Shown piece by piece: positions 19,329-27,719 of a stretch of 64,000 nucleotides of DNA; the first letter of the stretch is position 1, and every line of letters begins with the position of its first letter. The notes under the pieces were generated by a model. That model was not told the origin of the DNA. It ran no database searches and was given only the letters and a program-made list of their open reading frames with translations. A program made the position numbers and the translations under genes. Source of the DNA: Edwardsiella tarda ATCC 15947 = NBRC 105688 (GTDB taxonomy: Bacteria > Pseudomonadota > Gammaproteobacteria > Enterobacterales > Enterobacteriaceae). The stretch covers positions 496,001-560,000 of the forward strand of contig NZ_CP084506.1 in assembly GCF_003113495.2 (NCBI RefSeq). Reading direction: 5' to 3'.

Positions 19329-20591
19329 ATGAATCTGAAGCTACAGCTGAAGATACTGTCATTTCTGCAATTCTATCTATGGGGGAGCTGGCTGACCACG
19401 CTCGGCTCCTATATGTTTGTCACCCTGAAGTTTGACGGGGCGGCCATCGGGGCGGTTTATAGCTCGTTGGGTATCGCCGCGTTATTTATGCCAACCCTGT
19501 TGGGGATCGTGGCGGATAAATGGGTCAGCGCCAAATGGGTCTATGCCGCCTGCCATCTGGTCGGCGCGTTGACGCTATTCCTCGCGGCCCAAGTCACCAC
19601 CCCCAGCGCCATGTTCGTGGTGATCTTGCTGAACTCGTTGGCCTATATGCCGACGTTGGGTTTGGTCAACACGATCTCCTATTATCGTCTGCAGAATGCG
19701 GGTATGGATATCGTCAGCGAATTCCCGCCGATCCGTATCTGGGGCACCATCGGTTTCATCCTGGCGATGTGGGCGGTGAGTTTCTCCGGTTTCGAGCTGA
19801 GCCATATGCAGCTATATATCGGTGCCGGCGCCTCGCTGCTATTGAGTCTGTTCTCTACCACGCTGCCCTATATTCCGGTGAACAAAACTCAGGAAAAACA
19901 AGGCTGGGTGGAGATGTTGGGTCTGAACGCCTTCAGCCTGTTCAAGAATTCGCGTATGGCGATCTTCTTCATCTTCTCCATGCTGCTGGGCGCCGAGTTG
20001 CAGATCACCAACATGTTCGGCAACCCGTTCCTGCATAGTTTCGATCAGAATCCGTTGTTTGCCGGTAGCTTTATCGTCGAGCACGCCTCGGTACTGCTGT
20101 CGGTTTCGCAGATTTCTGAGACGGTGTTCATCCTGACCATCCCGTTCTTCCTCGGCCGCTACGGTATCAAGAACGTGATGCTGATGAGCATGGTGGCCTG
20201 GATGTTGCGTTTTGGTCTGTTTGCCTACGGTGACCCGTCACCGTTCGGCACCGTGCTGCTGGTGTTGTCGATGATCGTCTACGGTTGCGCCTTCGACTTC
20301 TTTAATATCTCCGGCTCGGTGTTCGTCGATCAAGAGGTGAAACCGGCCATTCGCGCCAGTGCGCAGGGGATGTTCCTGATGATGACCAACGGCTTCGGCT
20401 GCATCTTGGGCGGCATCGTCAGCGGTAAGGTGGTGGAGTACTACACGCAGGGCGGCGTGACCGATTGGCCGACGGTGTGGCTGATCTTCGCGGGGTATTC
20501 GCTGCTGCTGGCCGTCGCCTTCCTGTTCCTGTTCCGCTATCACTATGTGCGTCCGCAGGGACAAGCGGCGAGCGTGGGACAACAGGCTTAA
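19329..20591 (+). CDS. nupG: Nucleoside:proton symporter NupG
   Basis: NupG is an inner-membrane MFS-type transporter of the nucleoside:H+ symporter family. It has 420 residues and about 12 helices. The sequence is strikingly close to E. coli NupG from its first residues (MNLKLQLKILSFLQFYLWGSWL) through LGSYMFVTLKFDGAAIGAVYSS, FPPIRIWGTIGF, LLGAELQITNMFGNPFLHSFD and GSVFVDQEVKPAIRASAQGMF. The start is ATG 19329, preceded by TGTGAGG; the open frame extends further upstream but without homology. A second copy follows 397 bases downstream on the same strand. Confidence 0.95.
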   Translation: MNLKLQLKILSFLQFYLWGSWLTTLGSYMFVTLKFDGAAIGAVYSSLGIAALFMPTLLGIVADKWVSAKWVYAACHLVGALTLFLAAQVTTPSAMFVVILLNSLAYMPTLGLVNTISYYRLQNAGMDIVSEFPPIRIWGTIGFILAMWAVSFSGFELSHMQLYIGAGASLLLSLFSTTLPYIPVNKTQEKQGWVEMLGLNAFSLFKNSRMAIFFIFSMLLGAELQITNMFGNPFLHSFDQNPLFAGSFIVEHASVLLSVSQISETVFILTIPFFLGRYGIKNVMLMSMVAWMLRFGLFAYGDPSPFGTVLLVLSMIVYGCAFDFFNISGSVFVDQEVKPAIRASAQGMFLMMTNGFGCILGGIVSGKVVEYYTQGGVTDWPTVWLIFAGYSLLLAVAFLFLFRYHYVRPQGQAASVGQQA

Positions 20592-20611
20592 TCACACCGC
20601 TTTTCACTCTC

Positions 20612-20644
20612 TGGGCCATGCCATCAAGGCGTGGCCCATTTTAT
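20612..20644 (+). terminator. Rho-independent terminator after nupG
   Basis: TGGGCCATGCC (20612-20622) pairs with GGCGTGGCCCA (20628-20638), with one G-T pair and a 5-base loop, followed by TTTTAT. It separates the two nupG copies transcriptionally. Confidence 0.8.
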
Positions 20645-20653
20645 GGGTTACGG

Positions 20654-20695
20654 TACTGAATACTGAATACTGAATACTGAATACTGAATACTGAA
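20654..20695. repeat. TACTGAA heptamer tandem repeat, 6 copies
   Basis: There are six perfect head-to-tail copies of TACTGAA (42 bases) plus a partial TAC, 63 bases after the nupG stop and just past its terminator. The rest of the 397-base gap to the second nupG (20696-20988) shows no gene. Copy number of such repeats usually varies between strains. Confidence 0.97.
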
Positions 20696-20988
20696 TACCC
20701 TCCTATCTGTACCGCCGCGCTTCTCACCCTCCTCACGCTTGCCATGCGGCTATCCTCGCCGGCGTTGTTCCCGCATATTCGCGAGATCTTGCCGTGCCGG
20801 CACTGATAAATCACAAAAATATATTTAAATTTAATGAGTTAGTGTCGCAATCTTCTCGCCGTCGCCCCCGTGTTTTTCGAGCTTGCTAACACTCTGGCTG
20901 TGTCACGCAGTGATAAGGTGAGGCGCACGCAAGCAGCATCGCACACGCTATTTCATCTATCGGGACGGCTATCTGTGAGGGAACTAAC

Positions 20989-22242
20989 ATGAATCTGACG
21001 CTGCAGTTAAAAATCCTGTCGTTCTTGCAATTCGGGCTATGGGGATGCTGGTTGACCACCCTCGGCTCTTACATGTTCGCTACGCTGAAGTTTGACGGGA
21101 CGGCGATTGGGGCAATTTACAGTTCACAAGGTATCGCCGCGCTATTTATGCCGGCGCTGTTAGGAATCGTGGCGGACAAGTGGATCAGCGCCAAGTGGGT
21201 GTATGCCCTCTGTCACCTGGTGAATGCCATTACCCTGTTTCTGGCCGCGCAGGTGACGACGCCCGGGGCCATGTTCGTGATTATCTTGCTGAACTCGCTG
21301 GCCTATATGCCGACACTGGGGCTGGCGAATAGCATCTCCTATTATCGCTTGCAGAGTGCCGGTAGGGATATTGTGCGTGAGTTCCCGCCGATCCGTATCT
21401 GGGGCACCATCGGTTTCATCTTGGCGATGTGGGGCGTCAGTTTCGCCGGCTTTGAGTTGAGCCATATGCAACTGTATATCGGTGCGCTGGTCTCGTTGCT
21501 GCTGAGCCTATTCGCGCTGACGCTGCCGACGATCCCGGTGGCCCACCGTCAAGCACAGCAAGGGTGGGTGGCGATGCTGGGGTTAGACGCCTTCAGCCTG
21601 TTTAAGAATACGCGTATGGCGGTCTTCTTCATCTTTGCCATGTTGCTGGGCGCCGAGTTGCAGATCACCAACATGTTCGGCAACCCATTCCTGCATAGCT
21701 TCGATCAGAACCCGGTATTTAGCGGCAGCTTTATCGTCGAGCATGCCTCGGTGCTGTTGTCGCTCTCGCAGATCTCTGAGACGGTGTTTATCCTGACCAT
21801 CCCGTTCTTCCTGAGCCGTTATGGCATCAAGAATGTGATGCTGATGAGCATGGTGGCTTGGATGCTGCGTTTCGGCCTGTTTGCCTATGGCGATCCGTCG
21901 CCGTTCGGTACCGTGCTGTTGGCGCTGTCGATGATCGTCTATGGCTGTGCCTTCGACTTCTTCAACATCTCCGGCTCGGTGTTTGTCGATCAAGAGGTGA
22001 AGCCGGCCATCCGCGCCAGTGCGCAGGGCATGTTCCTGATGATGTCCAGTGGATTAGGGGCGATCTTGGGTGGACTGGTCAGCGGCAAGGTGGTTGAGCT
22101 GTATAGTCACGCTGACGGCGCCACCGATTGGCGGATGGTATGGCTGATCTTTGCCGCCTACTCGGTGTTGTTGGCCATCATTTTCTCCTTCCTGTTCCGT
22201 TACCATCATCAGCGGCCAGCGGGGGTGCCGTCGGACGCCTGA
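20989..22242 (+). CDS. Second NupG-family nucleoside permease
   Basis: This 417-residue nucleoside:H+ symporter is a tandem paralogue of the upstream nupG. The proteins share long identical stretches, including KFDG-x-AIGA, EFPPIRIWGTIGFI and RSYGIKNV-type helices near the middle, and diverge most in the loop after helix 6 (about residues 180-200) and at the C-terminus. GTGAGGGAACTAAC precedes the ATG. It has its own upstream region, so separate regulation is likely. Substrate preference may differ (purine nucleosides or xanthosine are possible for this family), which the sequence does not settle. Confidence 0.92.
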   Translation: MNLTLQLKILSFLQFGLWGCWLTTLGSYMFATLKFDGTAIGAIYSSQGIAALFMPALLGIVADKWISAKWVYALCHLVNAITLFLAAQVTTPGAMFVIILLNSLAYMPTLGLANSISYYRLQSAGRDIVREFPPIRIWGTIGFILAMWGVSFAGFELSHMQLYIGALVSLLLSLFALTLPTIPVAHRQAQQGWVAMLGLDAFSLFKNTRMAVFFIFAMLLGAELQITNMFGNPFLHSFDQNPVFSGSFIVEHASVLLSLSQISETVFILTIPFFLSRYGIKNVMLMSMVAWMLRFGLFAYGDPSPFGTVLLALSMIVYGCAFDFFNISGSVFVDQEVKPAIRASAQGMFLMMSSGLGAILGGLVSGKVVELYSHADGATDWRMVWLIFAAYSVLLAIIFSFLFRYHHQRPAGVPSDA

Positions 22243-22343
22243 CAAGGACGCACCGAGGCGGCGGCGCATTCACTGTCCGTCGCCACGCTGGGATTGGGCT
22301 ACGCTTGGCTGCGTTAGGGTGAGCCGAATTCTGCGGAGGAGCG

Positions 22344-22784
22344 ATGACGATTGTACCGTTGGATGAGACCATGATGCGTCTGTGGGTGGGGCTGCGCGCC
22401 CAGTTAGCACCACAGACGCCGTTGAGCCAGCAGTGGCTCGAAGGGTGTGCCTTGCTGGATGCCGAGCCCTTTATGGCGTTTCTGGCATTAGGTCAGCAGG
22501 GGGAGGGGCTGGGATTTATCGAGCTGGCATTGCAAGCGGATACGCTGCATCGTCAGGCACCGGCCCAGTTGCGTTTAGGCTGCCTGTTTGTCCTGCCGGA
22601 GCGGCGTTTACAGGGGGTCGCGACCGAGCTGGTAGCGGTGGCCTGCGCCTGGGGGCGGCAACATGGCTGTGACGAGCTGGTGTCGGAGGTCAGCTTAGAC
22701 GATCGGGGACAGCAGCAGATGCATCAGGCGTTGGGTTTTACGCCGGGAGCGCGGCGGGTGCGTTACCGCTTGCCGCTCGCGTGA
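22344..22784 (+). CDS. GNAT acetyltransferase resembling AAC(6')-type enzymes
   Basis: This 146-residue acetyl-CoA-dependent N-acetyltransferase has the acetyl-CoA loop in VLPERRLQGVATELVAVACAWG (motif A, about residues 77-98) and the closing HQALGFTPGARRVRYRLPL. The arrangement (opening ...MMRLWVGLRAQL, FVLPERRLQGVA, WGRQHGCDELVSEVSLDD, HQALGF) matches the AAC(6')-I family of aminoglycoside acetyltransferases. Chromosomal relatives often act on other amines and give little or no resistance, so the substrate is open. GCGGAGGAGCG precedes the ATG. Confidence 0.75.
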   Translation: MTIVPLDETMMRLWVGLRAQLAPQTPLSQQWLEGCALLDAEPFMAFLALGQQGEGLGFIELALQADTLHRQAPAQLRLGCLFVLPERRLQGVATELVAVACAWGRQHGCDELVSEVSLDDRGQQQMHQALGFTPGARRVRYRLPLA

Positions 22785-22786
22785 AG

Positions 22787-22811
22787 CACGCCGCGCACCG
22801 GGCGCGGCGTG
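22787..22811. terminator. Hairpin between convergent GNAT and pnuC
   Basis: CACGCCGCGC (22787-22796) pairs with GCGCGGCGTG (22802-22811) around ACCGG. It lies between the ends of two convergent genes; T-runs are lacking on both sides. Confidence 0.5.
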
Positions 22812-22820
22812 TCAGAGGGG

Positions 22821-23546
22821 TTAGGCCAGGCTAGCCAGCGGGCGGGATCCGTGGCGGCGCGCGCTGTGGATCCAGGTGTAGGAGCCCATCACGGCGATGG
22901 CCGTCAACAGGATGTACTCCAGCGACATGGCGTAGACGCCTTGGATCGCGTAGATCACCACGCTGATGACGTCGATCACCACCCACAGCAGCCAGTTTTC
23001 GACATACTTGCGGGTCATCAGCACCATCGCGGCGATGGAGAGGACCAGCATGGTGGAGTCCCAGAGCGGGAAGGCATCCGGCTGCAGCTCCGGCATTACC
23101 ACGTTGGCACCCATGCCTTGCAGCAGATCGATGGCGATGCGGGTGAGCACGGCGAATACCGGGTCGATGAAGCGCGTCATCAGGGCGATGGCGACCAGGC
23201 AGACCAGCGTCAGGGTCAGCGCCTTACCACGCGACAGCCAGCGAACCTTAAGCGCGGCCTCGTTATCGGCATTCTGGCGGCTCCAGGCATACCAGCCATA
23301 AATATTGGCGGCGAAGAAGAACACCTGCAGCAACAGGCTGGCATACAGCTGGATCTGGAAGAAGATGGCGGCGAACAGGGTGACGTTAATCAGCCCGAAC
23401 AGATAGTTGATGATCTTCTCCTTGCTGGCGAACCAGATGCACAGCAGGCCGAACAGGGTACCGATCGCCTCGATCCAAGAGAGAGCATAGCCACCCTCGC
23501 CGAGTGGAATGTTAACCATCACATTGTTAATGCTAAAGAAATCCAT
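22821..23546 (-). CDS. pnuC: Nicotinamide riboside transporter PnuC
   Basis: PnuC is an inner-membrane facilitator that takes up nicotinamide riboside for NAD salvage. The product has 241 residues and about seven helices. It is very close to E. coli PnuC: LSWIEAIGTLFGLLCIW, NYLFGLINVTLFAAIFFQIQLYASLLLQVFFFAANIYGWYAWSR and MPELQPDAFPLWDS are all present. The start is set at the second ATG of an ATG-ATG pair (23546), 8 bases from AAGGAG. The first ATG overlaps the stop of the upstream phosphorylase gene, so translation is probably coupled. In E. coli pnuC follows nadA, so the arrangement here is different. Confidence 0.94.
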   Translation of the reverse strand: MDFFSINNVMVNIPLGEGGYALSWIEAIGTLFGLLCIWFASKEKIINYLFGLINVTLFAAIFFQIQLYASLLLQVFFFAANIYGWYAWSRQNADNEAALKVRWLSRGKALTLTLVCLVAIALMTRFIDPVFAVLTRIAIDLLQGMGANVVMPELQPDAFPLWDSTMLVLSIAAMVLMTRKYVENWLLWVVIDVISVVIYAIQGVYAMSLEYILLTAIAVMGSYTWIHSARRHGSRPLASLA

Positions 23547-23548
23547 CA

Positions 23549-24295
23549 TCAATTCTCCTTGTTATGATCCAGACGGATGGCGTGCAGGGCGAGTTCGATC
23601 TCCCGCGCCTCGCCGCGCAGGCTACAGGCTTCCTGCTGCTGATAATCGTTGATGCCTTGCTCCAGCTCGGCGTTGTGGGTCACCACGACGTTGAGGATGG
23701 AGGCGGTACGTAGGCCGCGTAGCGCGCCAACGACCATCAACGGGGCCGTCTCCATGTCGGCGGCCAGGATGCCGCGCGCCGACCATTCGGCATCCAACTG
23801 CATCTCGCGATCGGTATAGAAGCTGTCGTGACTGCGTACGTAGCCGCAGTGTGCCGGGTAGCCTAGGCGCGCGGCTTCGCGTCGTAGTAACTCGACGAGC
23901 CCCTGATCGGCGCAGGCCGGATAGGCGGCGGGGGCATAGGCGTGGCTGGTGCCCTCGTCGCGTACGGCGGCGTTGGCGATCACCAGATCCCCCAGCGCCA
24001 TGGCGTCTTGCAGGGCGCCGCAACTCCCGATGCGGATCAGGGTATCGACGCCGATACGCCGCAACTCCTCGACGGCGATGGCGGTGGAGGGGCCGCCGAT
24101 ACCGGTGGAGAGCACGAGGATCTCAATACCGTGGAAATAGCCGCGTAGGGCGCGGTATTCGCGGTTTTGCCCCAATGGCTCGACGTCATCCAGGAAGCGG
24201 GCGACATGTTCTACGCGTTGCGGATCGCCGGGCAATAAGGCGTAACGCGCCTGGGTCATGGCCCGGCTCAGGCGAATATGCGGTTGTAGTTCCAT
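23549..24295 (-). CDS. Nucleoside phosphorylase, uridine-phosphorylase-like, base specificity unclear
   Basis: This 248-residue member of the PNP/UDP phosphorylase superfamily splits a nucleoside with phosphate into ribose-1-phosphate and a free base. Seen: the phosphate-site GDPQRVE (residues 23-29), STGIGGPSTAIAVEEL (63-78), the phosphate arginine in IRIGSCGA (Arg88), and DMET (180-183), equivalent to the Udp EMES sugar-binding motif. At the place where E. coli Udp has FYPGQERYD, with Gln166 and Arg168 contacting uracil, this protein has FYTDREMQLD (159-168), so the uracil-recognition pair is not conserved. It lies between a Crp-like regulator (8 bases upstream) and pnuC (overlapping), which makes nicotinamide riboside or a purine nucleoside a candidate substrate; that is inference. 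Confidence 0.85.
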   Translation of the reverse strand: MELQPHIRLSRAMTQARYALLPGDPQRVEHVARFLDDVEPLGQNREYRALRGYFHGIEILVLSTGIGGPSTAIAVEELRRIGVDTLIRIGSCGALQDAMALGDLVIANAAVRDEGTSHAYAPAAYPACADQGLVELLRREAARLGYPAHCGYVRSHDSFYTDREMQLDAEWSARGILAADMETAPLMVVGALRGLRTASILNVVVTHNAELEQGINDYQQQEACSLRGEAREIELALHAIRLDHNKEN

Positions 24296-24303
24296 CGGGT
24301 TCC

Positions 24304-25035
24304 TTATGACTCTGGATGATAGGCCGCTGCACCTGGCAGGCCAGCCTCACGCTGTAGACGCGCCGCGTCTAGCAGGATAATGCTCTCGCCTTCGACGGCG
24401 ATGATCTGCTGTTCCTTCAGCGTAAACAGGATGCGATTGATGCTACGCATGGCGGCGGCGAACTCGAGGCTGAGTTGCTGCTTGTCCAGCGTGATGCGAT
24501 CGTGCCCCTGTTGGTTAAAACGTTGCCACAACGCCAGCGCAACCCGTTGTTGCAGGGTATACAGGCTGTCGGCGCCCGCCTTGGCGGACAAGTGGTAATA
24601 CTGCTGGCTGCTGGTGCGCAATATGCGTTGATTAAAATGGTTATCCAGCGCCAGCCAACGGTGGAAGTCTTCCCGGTTGAGTCGTAACAGCTGCGTCTCA
24701 CGGGTGGCTTCGACCGAGCAAATATAGGGGCGTTGTTCAAATATTTCCAACTCCCCCAAGATGTCTCCCTGGTGGTAGCGTGCTTGCCGATAACGGCGTC
24801 CGTCCTCGGCCTCAAAGAAAATGTCTGCTTCTCCCTGAAGTATTAGCCAAAAGTGTTGGCAGGTGTCTCCTTGGCGGCAGATTAGTTCGCCGGGAGCGAC
24901 GGTTTGTCCAATCCAGCTGCGCATGACACTCAGCGGACAATTTTTTACCCACTCGTATAAGACGGCGTTGCGGGTGACGAGCTCGACGAGGCTTAACCAG
25001 GTCTCGTTCTGCAGAGTGTGTTTGACTTTGAACAC
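24304..25035 (-). CDS. Crp/Fnr-family transcriptional regulator
   Basis: This 243-residue protein has an N-terminal cyclic-nucleotide-binding fold (GELICRQGDTCQHFWLILQGEADIFF, HQGDILGELEIFEQRPY, about residues 53-110), a dimer helix, and a C-terminal winged helix-turn-helix (LDKQQLSLEFAAAMRSINRILFTLKEQQII, about 183-212). There is no cysteine set for an FeS cluster, so it is not an FNR. The start is GTG 25035 with AAGGAA upstream. As first gene of a three-gene unit with a nucleoside phosphorylase and PnuC, it probably controls them; its ligand is unknown. Confidence 0.88.
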   Translation of the reverse strand: MFKVKHTLQNETWLSLVELVTRNAVLYEWVKNCPLSVMRSWIGQTVAPGELICRQGDTCQHFWLILQGEADIFFEAEDGRRYRQARYHQGDILGELEIFEQRPYICSVEATRETQLLRLNREDFHRWLALDNHFNQRILRTSSQQYYHLSAKAGADSLYTLQQRVALALWQRFNQQGHDRITLDKQQLSLEFAAAMRSINRILFTLKEQQIIAVEGESIILLDAARLQREAGLPGAAAYHPES

Positions 25036-25218
25036 TATAGGTTTTCCTTCAATTCACGGACAGGACGCCCGTCCGCACTCACCATGATAGCGGGAGAAAA
25101 AGTGTCGATGGGTTCTGATATTACACATCCGCCCGGGACAAATGTCTCGGGCGGAGAGAAAGGGAGAGTAATGTGTGATGGCGATCGGCTTTCACCCATC
25201 GCCAGTGTGGAGCGCGGG

Positions 25219-26475
25219 TTAGATCAGGGCGATCAGTAATAGCAGCCCGACCAACATGACGGGAGCGGTACGTTTGACCAGATCGAGGGGCGAGACACCG
25301 ACCATGCCGGCGACCACGATGGCCGCGGCGGAGAGTGGCGAGGCGGTGCGCCCCAGGTAGCTGGCGAAGGCGGCGGCGGTACCCAGATTAGTGCCATCCA
25401 TGCCAAAGGCGGCGGCATGGGGGGTGATCGCCTCGTTGAAGGCATAGGCCGCCGCATCACCGGAGCCGATCACGATGGCCATCAGGAAGGGGCCGATGGT
25501 GCCGCCGAAACGGGCGGCCTGCGGGTAGTCGATCAGTAGGGTCTTGGCCGCCTCGATCAGGCCAATGGCGTTGAGGCCGGCGACAAAGACCCCGGCGCAG
25601 ATGATGATGCCGAATACGTCGCTGTAAGCCTTGCCCATACCGTCGAAGAAGGCCGGGATCGCCTTGCCGGGATGGGTCCGGGTGACCAGCAGGGTGGCGA
25701 GGATGCCCCACATCACCGCCTGCGGTACCCCCATCTTCAGCCAGGCGACGCCGCCGAAGGCACCGAGCATCAGCAGGGTGACGGGCAGCAGCGGCATCAG
25801 CGCGGCCAGTAGGTTGATCGGCTGGTGGTCGGCCTGGATGTCGCTCTCCAGCGTCGAGTGGTAGCCCTTGTGTTCGCGACGTAACAGGGCGGTCAGGGTC
25901 ATGCCGACCATGATCAGCAGCCCCAACCACACCACGGTCATGGCGCGTGAGGCGATGATGGTCATCACGTCGCCACCGACGATCTTGGCGACTAACGCCA
26001 TATGGGGGCTACCGGGGTTCAGCAGGCTGGCGCCGAAGGTTCCGGCCAAGACCGAGGCCCCGGCCATCACCGGGTGGATGCCCGCCGCCAGTTGTAGCGG
26101 GATCATGGTGATACCGGCCGCCGCCGCCGCTCCGGCCGCACTAGGCAGCGCCAGCTGGACGAAGGTGGTCAGCAGGATGGTGCCGGGGATCAGCAGCAGC
26201 CCTACACGGCGTAGCGGAACACTCAGTAGACGCACCAGATGGCGATCGCAGCCGGTAAACTTCATCACGGTGGCGAAGCCGATGGCGGAGAGGATCGCCT
26301 GGATCAGCCCTTCGGACACCATCTTCTGGGCGAAGCTGTTCATCGCCGCCATCGGATCGGCGGCCAGTAGGCACATCAACAGGCCGGAGAACAGCAGGAC
26401 GGTACGGGTATCCTGGCGCTTGATCAGCAGGATGATCGTCACGATCAGGATCGCGATGCCGACAAGAATTAACAT
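25219..26475 (-). CDS. DcuC-family anion transporter
   Basis: This 418-residue membrane protein has about 10-12 hydrophobic segments. The C-terminal signature LGRTASPLSAAAIVVAGMVGVSP-LDLVKRTAPVMLVGL and the internal GAGVF-like block (IIICAGVFVAGLNAIGLIEA) are those of the DcuC family, which exports or exchanges C4-dicarboxylates. It is shorter than E. coli DcuC (461). It starts 3 bases after the stop of an amidohydrolase gene, so the two form a transport-enzyme pair. The real substrate may be whatever that enzyme uses or produces rather than succinate; this is inference. Confidence 0.8.
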   Translation of the reverse strand: MLILVGIAILIVTIILLIKRQDTRTVLLFSGLLMCLLAADPMAAMNSFAQKMVSEGLIQAILSAIGFATVMKFTGCDRHLVRLLSVPLRRVGLLLIPGTILLTTFVQLALPSAAGAAAAAGITMIPLQLAAGIHPVMAGASVLAGTFGASLLNPGSPHMALVAKIVGGDVMTIIASRAMTVVWLGLLIMVGMTLTALLRREHKGYHSTLESDIQADHQPINLLAALMPLLPVTLLMLGAFGGVAWLKMGVPQAVMWGILATLLVTRTHPGKAIPAFFDGMGKAYSDVFGIIICAGVFVAGLNAIGLIEAAKTLLIDYPQAARFGGTIGPFLMAIVIGSGDAAAYAFNEAITPHAAAFGMDGTNLGTAAAFASYLGRTASPLSAAAIVVAGMVGVSPLDLVKRTAPVMLVGLLLLIALI

Positions 26476-26478
26476 GAC

Positions 26479-27594
26479 TTACTCCCCATGATGAGGTTGG
26501 TAGATAAGGTGGTGTCCCGCCTCGGGGCTGGGCTCTCGCTCCAGGCGGGCGCGCAACGCATCAAACTCCGCCAGCCACTGCGCGCGCCAGCGCGTCTTGA
26601 GCGCCTCCGGTTGCCAGCAGGCATCGATACCGTTGGCCAGCAGGTGGCGCACACCATCGAGATCGAAGCCAAACTCCTCCACCATCACCCGGTAACATTC
26701 GGCGCCGTTGGTGTCGTGCATATGCCAGTCGTCGGTCGCCGGGATCAGGGTGAGGCCGGCCTGCGCCATGCGGCGGATCGGGTGATGACGTCGCCAGTCG
26801 TCGTGATCGGGCCAGCACTTGAGGAAATAGGTATTGCTCGGCACCACGGTAAAGGGGATGCCGGCACGGGCGTAGCGCGCCAGCAGTGCGGGGTTGTCGA
26901 TGATGCTATAGCCGTGGTCGATGCGTTCCAGCTGGAGCAGATCCAGGCCACTCTCCACGTTGCGCCAGTGTAGGCCGAACTCGCTACAGTGGCCGGTCAG
27001 GCGCAGACCGCCGTGTTGCGCGAGACGGTAGGCTTTCCAGAAGTGCTCGATCGGCGCGTCGTGTTCACGGTAGTCGATGCCGATCCCGGCCACCAGCGGA
27101 TGGGGATGGGCCAATACGGTCTCCACCATGCGCACGGCCTCTTCGGGGCTCTTCTCGCGATTGATCGCCGGCAGGAACAGTGCGTGGATCTCCCAGCGGC
27201 GAGCGGCGTCGGCCAACCCCTGCGCCAGGGCGGCGGTGACCTCGTCATAAGGCAGCGGGGTATCCGAGGGATTCCAGAAGAGCTCCAGGTGGCGAACCCC
27301 GGTGGCGGCGGCGTCTTCGGCGACCTCCAGCATCACCCGGTAGTAGTCTTGCGGACTGCGCAATAGCGGGTAGAGGAAGTTGAGCGCGGCGATGCCGCCT
27401 TTGGCCTGGCCGGTCTCCGCCTGATAGCGGCGGTAGAAACTCTTGGCCTCTTGCTCACTCAGCGCCACACCGGCGCGCCGCGCCAGGTCACGCATGGTCG
27501 TGAGGCGCACCCCACCCAGCAGGTGATAGTGCAGATCGACCTTGGGAAATTGCGTCAGGAACTCAGTCCAGGTAATCGTTTGCGTCGCAGGCAT
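26479..27594 (-). CDS. Adenosine-deaminase-like metal-dependent amidohydrolase
   Basis: This 371-residue TIM-barrel hydrolase of the adenosine deaminase family binds one zinc. Seen: HxH in LHYHLLGG (His22, His24), GHCSEF (His202, Glu205; the usual motif is HAGE), RIDHG (His227; usual RIGHG) and ATDDWHMHD (Asp288, Asp289; usual NTDDP). All metal and catalytic residues are in place, but the residues around them differ from true adenosine deaminases, so the substrate may be a different N-substituted purine or nucleotide. The start is ATG 27594; the longer frame adds 18 unrelated residues. It is the first gene of a pair with a DcuC-family transporter and lies 125 bases downstream of a LysR regulator on the same strand. 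Confidence 0.85.
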   Translation of the reverse strand: MPATQTITWTEFLTQFPKVDLHYHLLGGVRLTTMRDLARRAGVALSEQEAKSFYRRYQAETGQAKGGIAALNFLYPLLRSPQDYYRVMLEVAEDAAATGVRHLELFWNPSDTPLPYDEVTAALAQGLADAARRWEIHALFLPAINREKSPEEAVRMVETVLAHPHPLVAGIGIDYREHDAPIEHFWKAYRLAQHGGLRLTGHCSEFGLHWRNVESGLDLLQLERIDHGYSIIDNPALLARYARAGIPFTVVPSNTYFLKCWPDHDDWRRHHPIRRMAQAGLTLIPATDDWHMHDTNGAECYRVMVEEFGFDLDGVRHLLANGIDACWQPEALKTRWRAQWLAEFDALRARLEREPSPEAGHHLIYQPHHGE

Positions 27595-27719
27595 GACCGT
27601 CTCTCGTGACAGCGGGGAGAAAAGGCGCATCTTAGGGGAGCCGGCCATGCCAGGGAAATGCTATTCCGGCATGGGCCAGGCCGATTCGGCATGATGCTTG
27701 GCTCGGCGCCACGCGGTGC

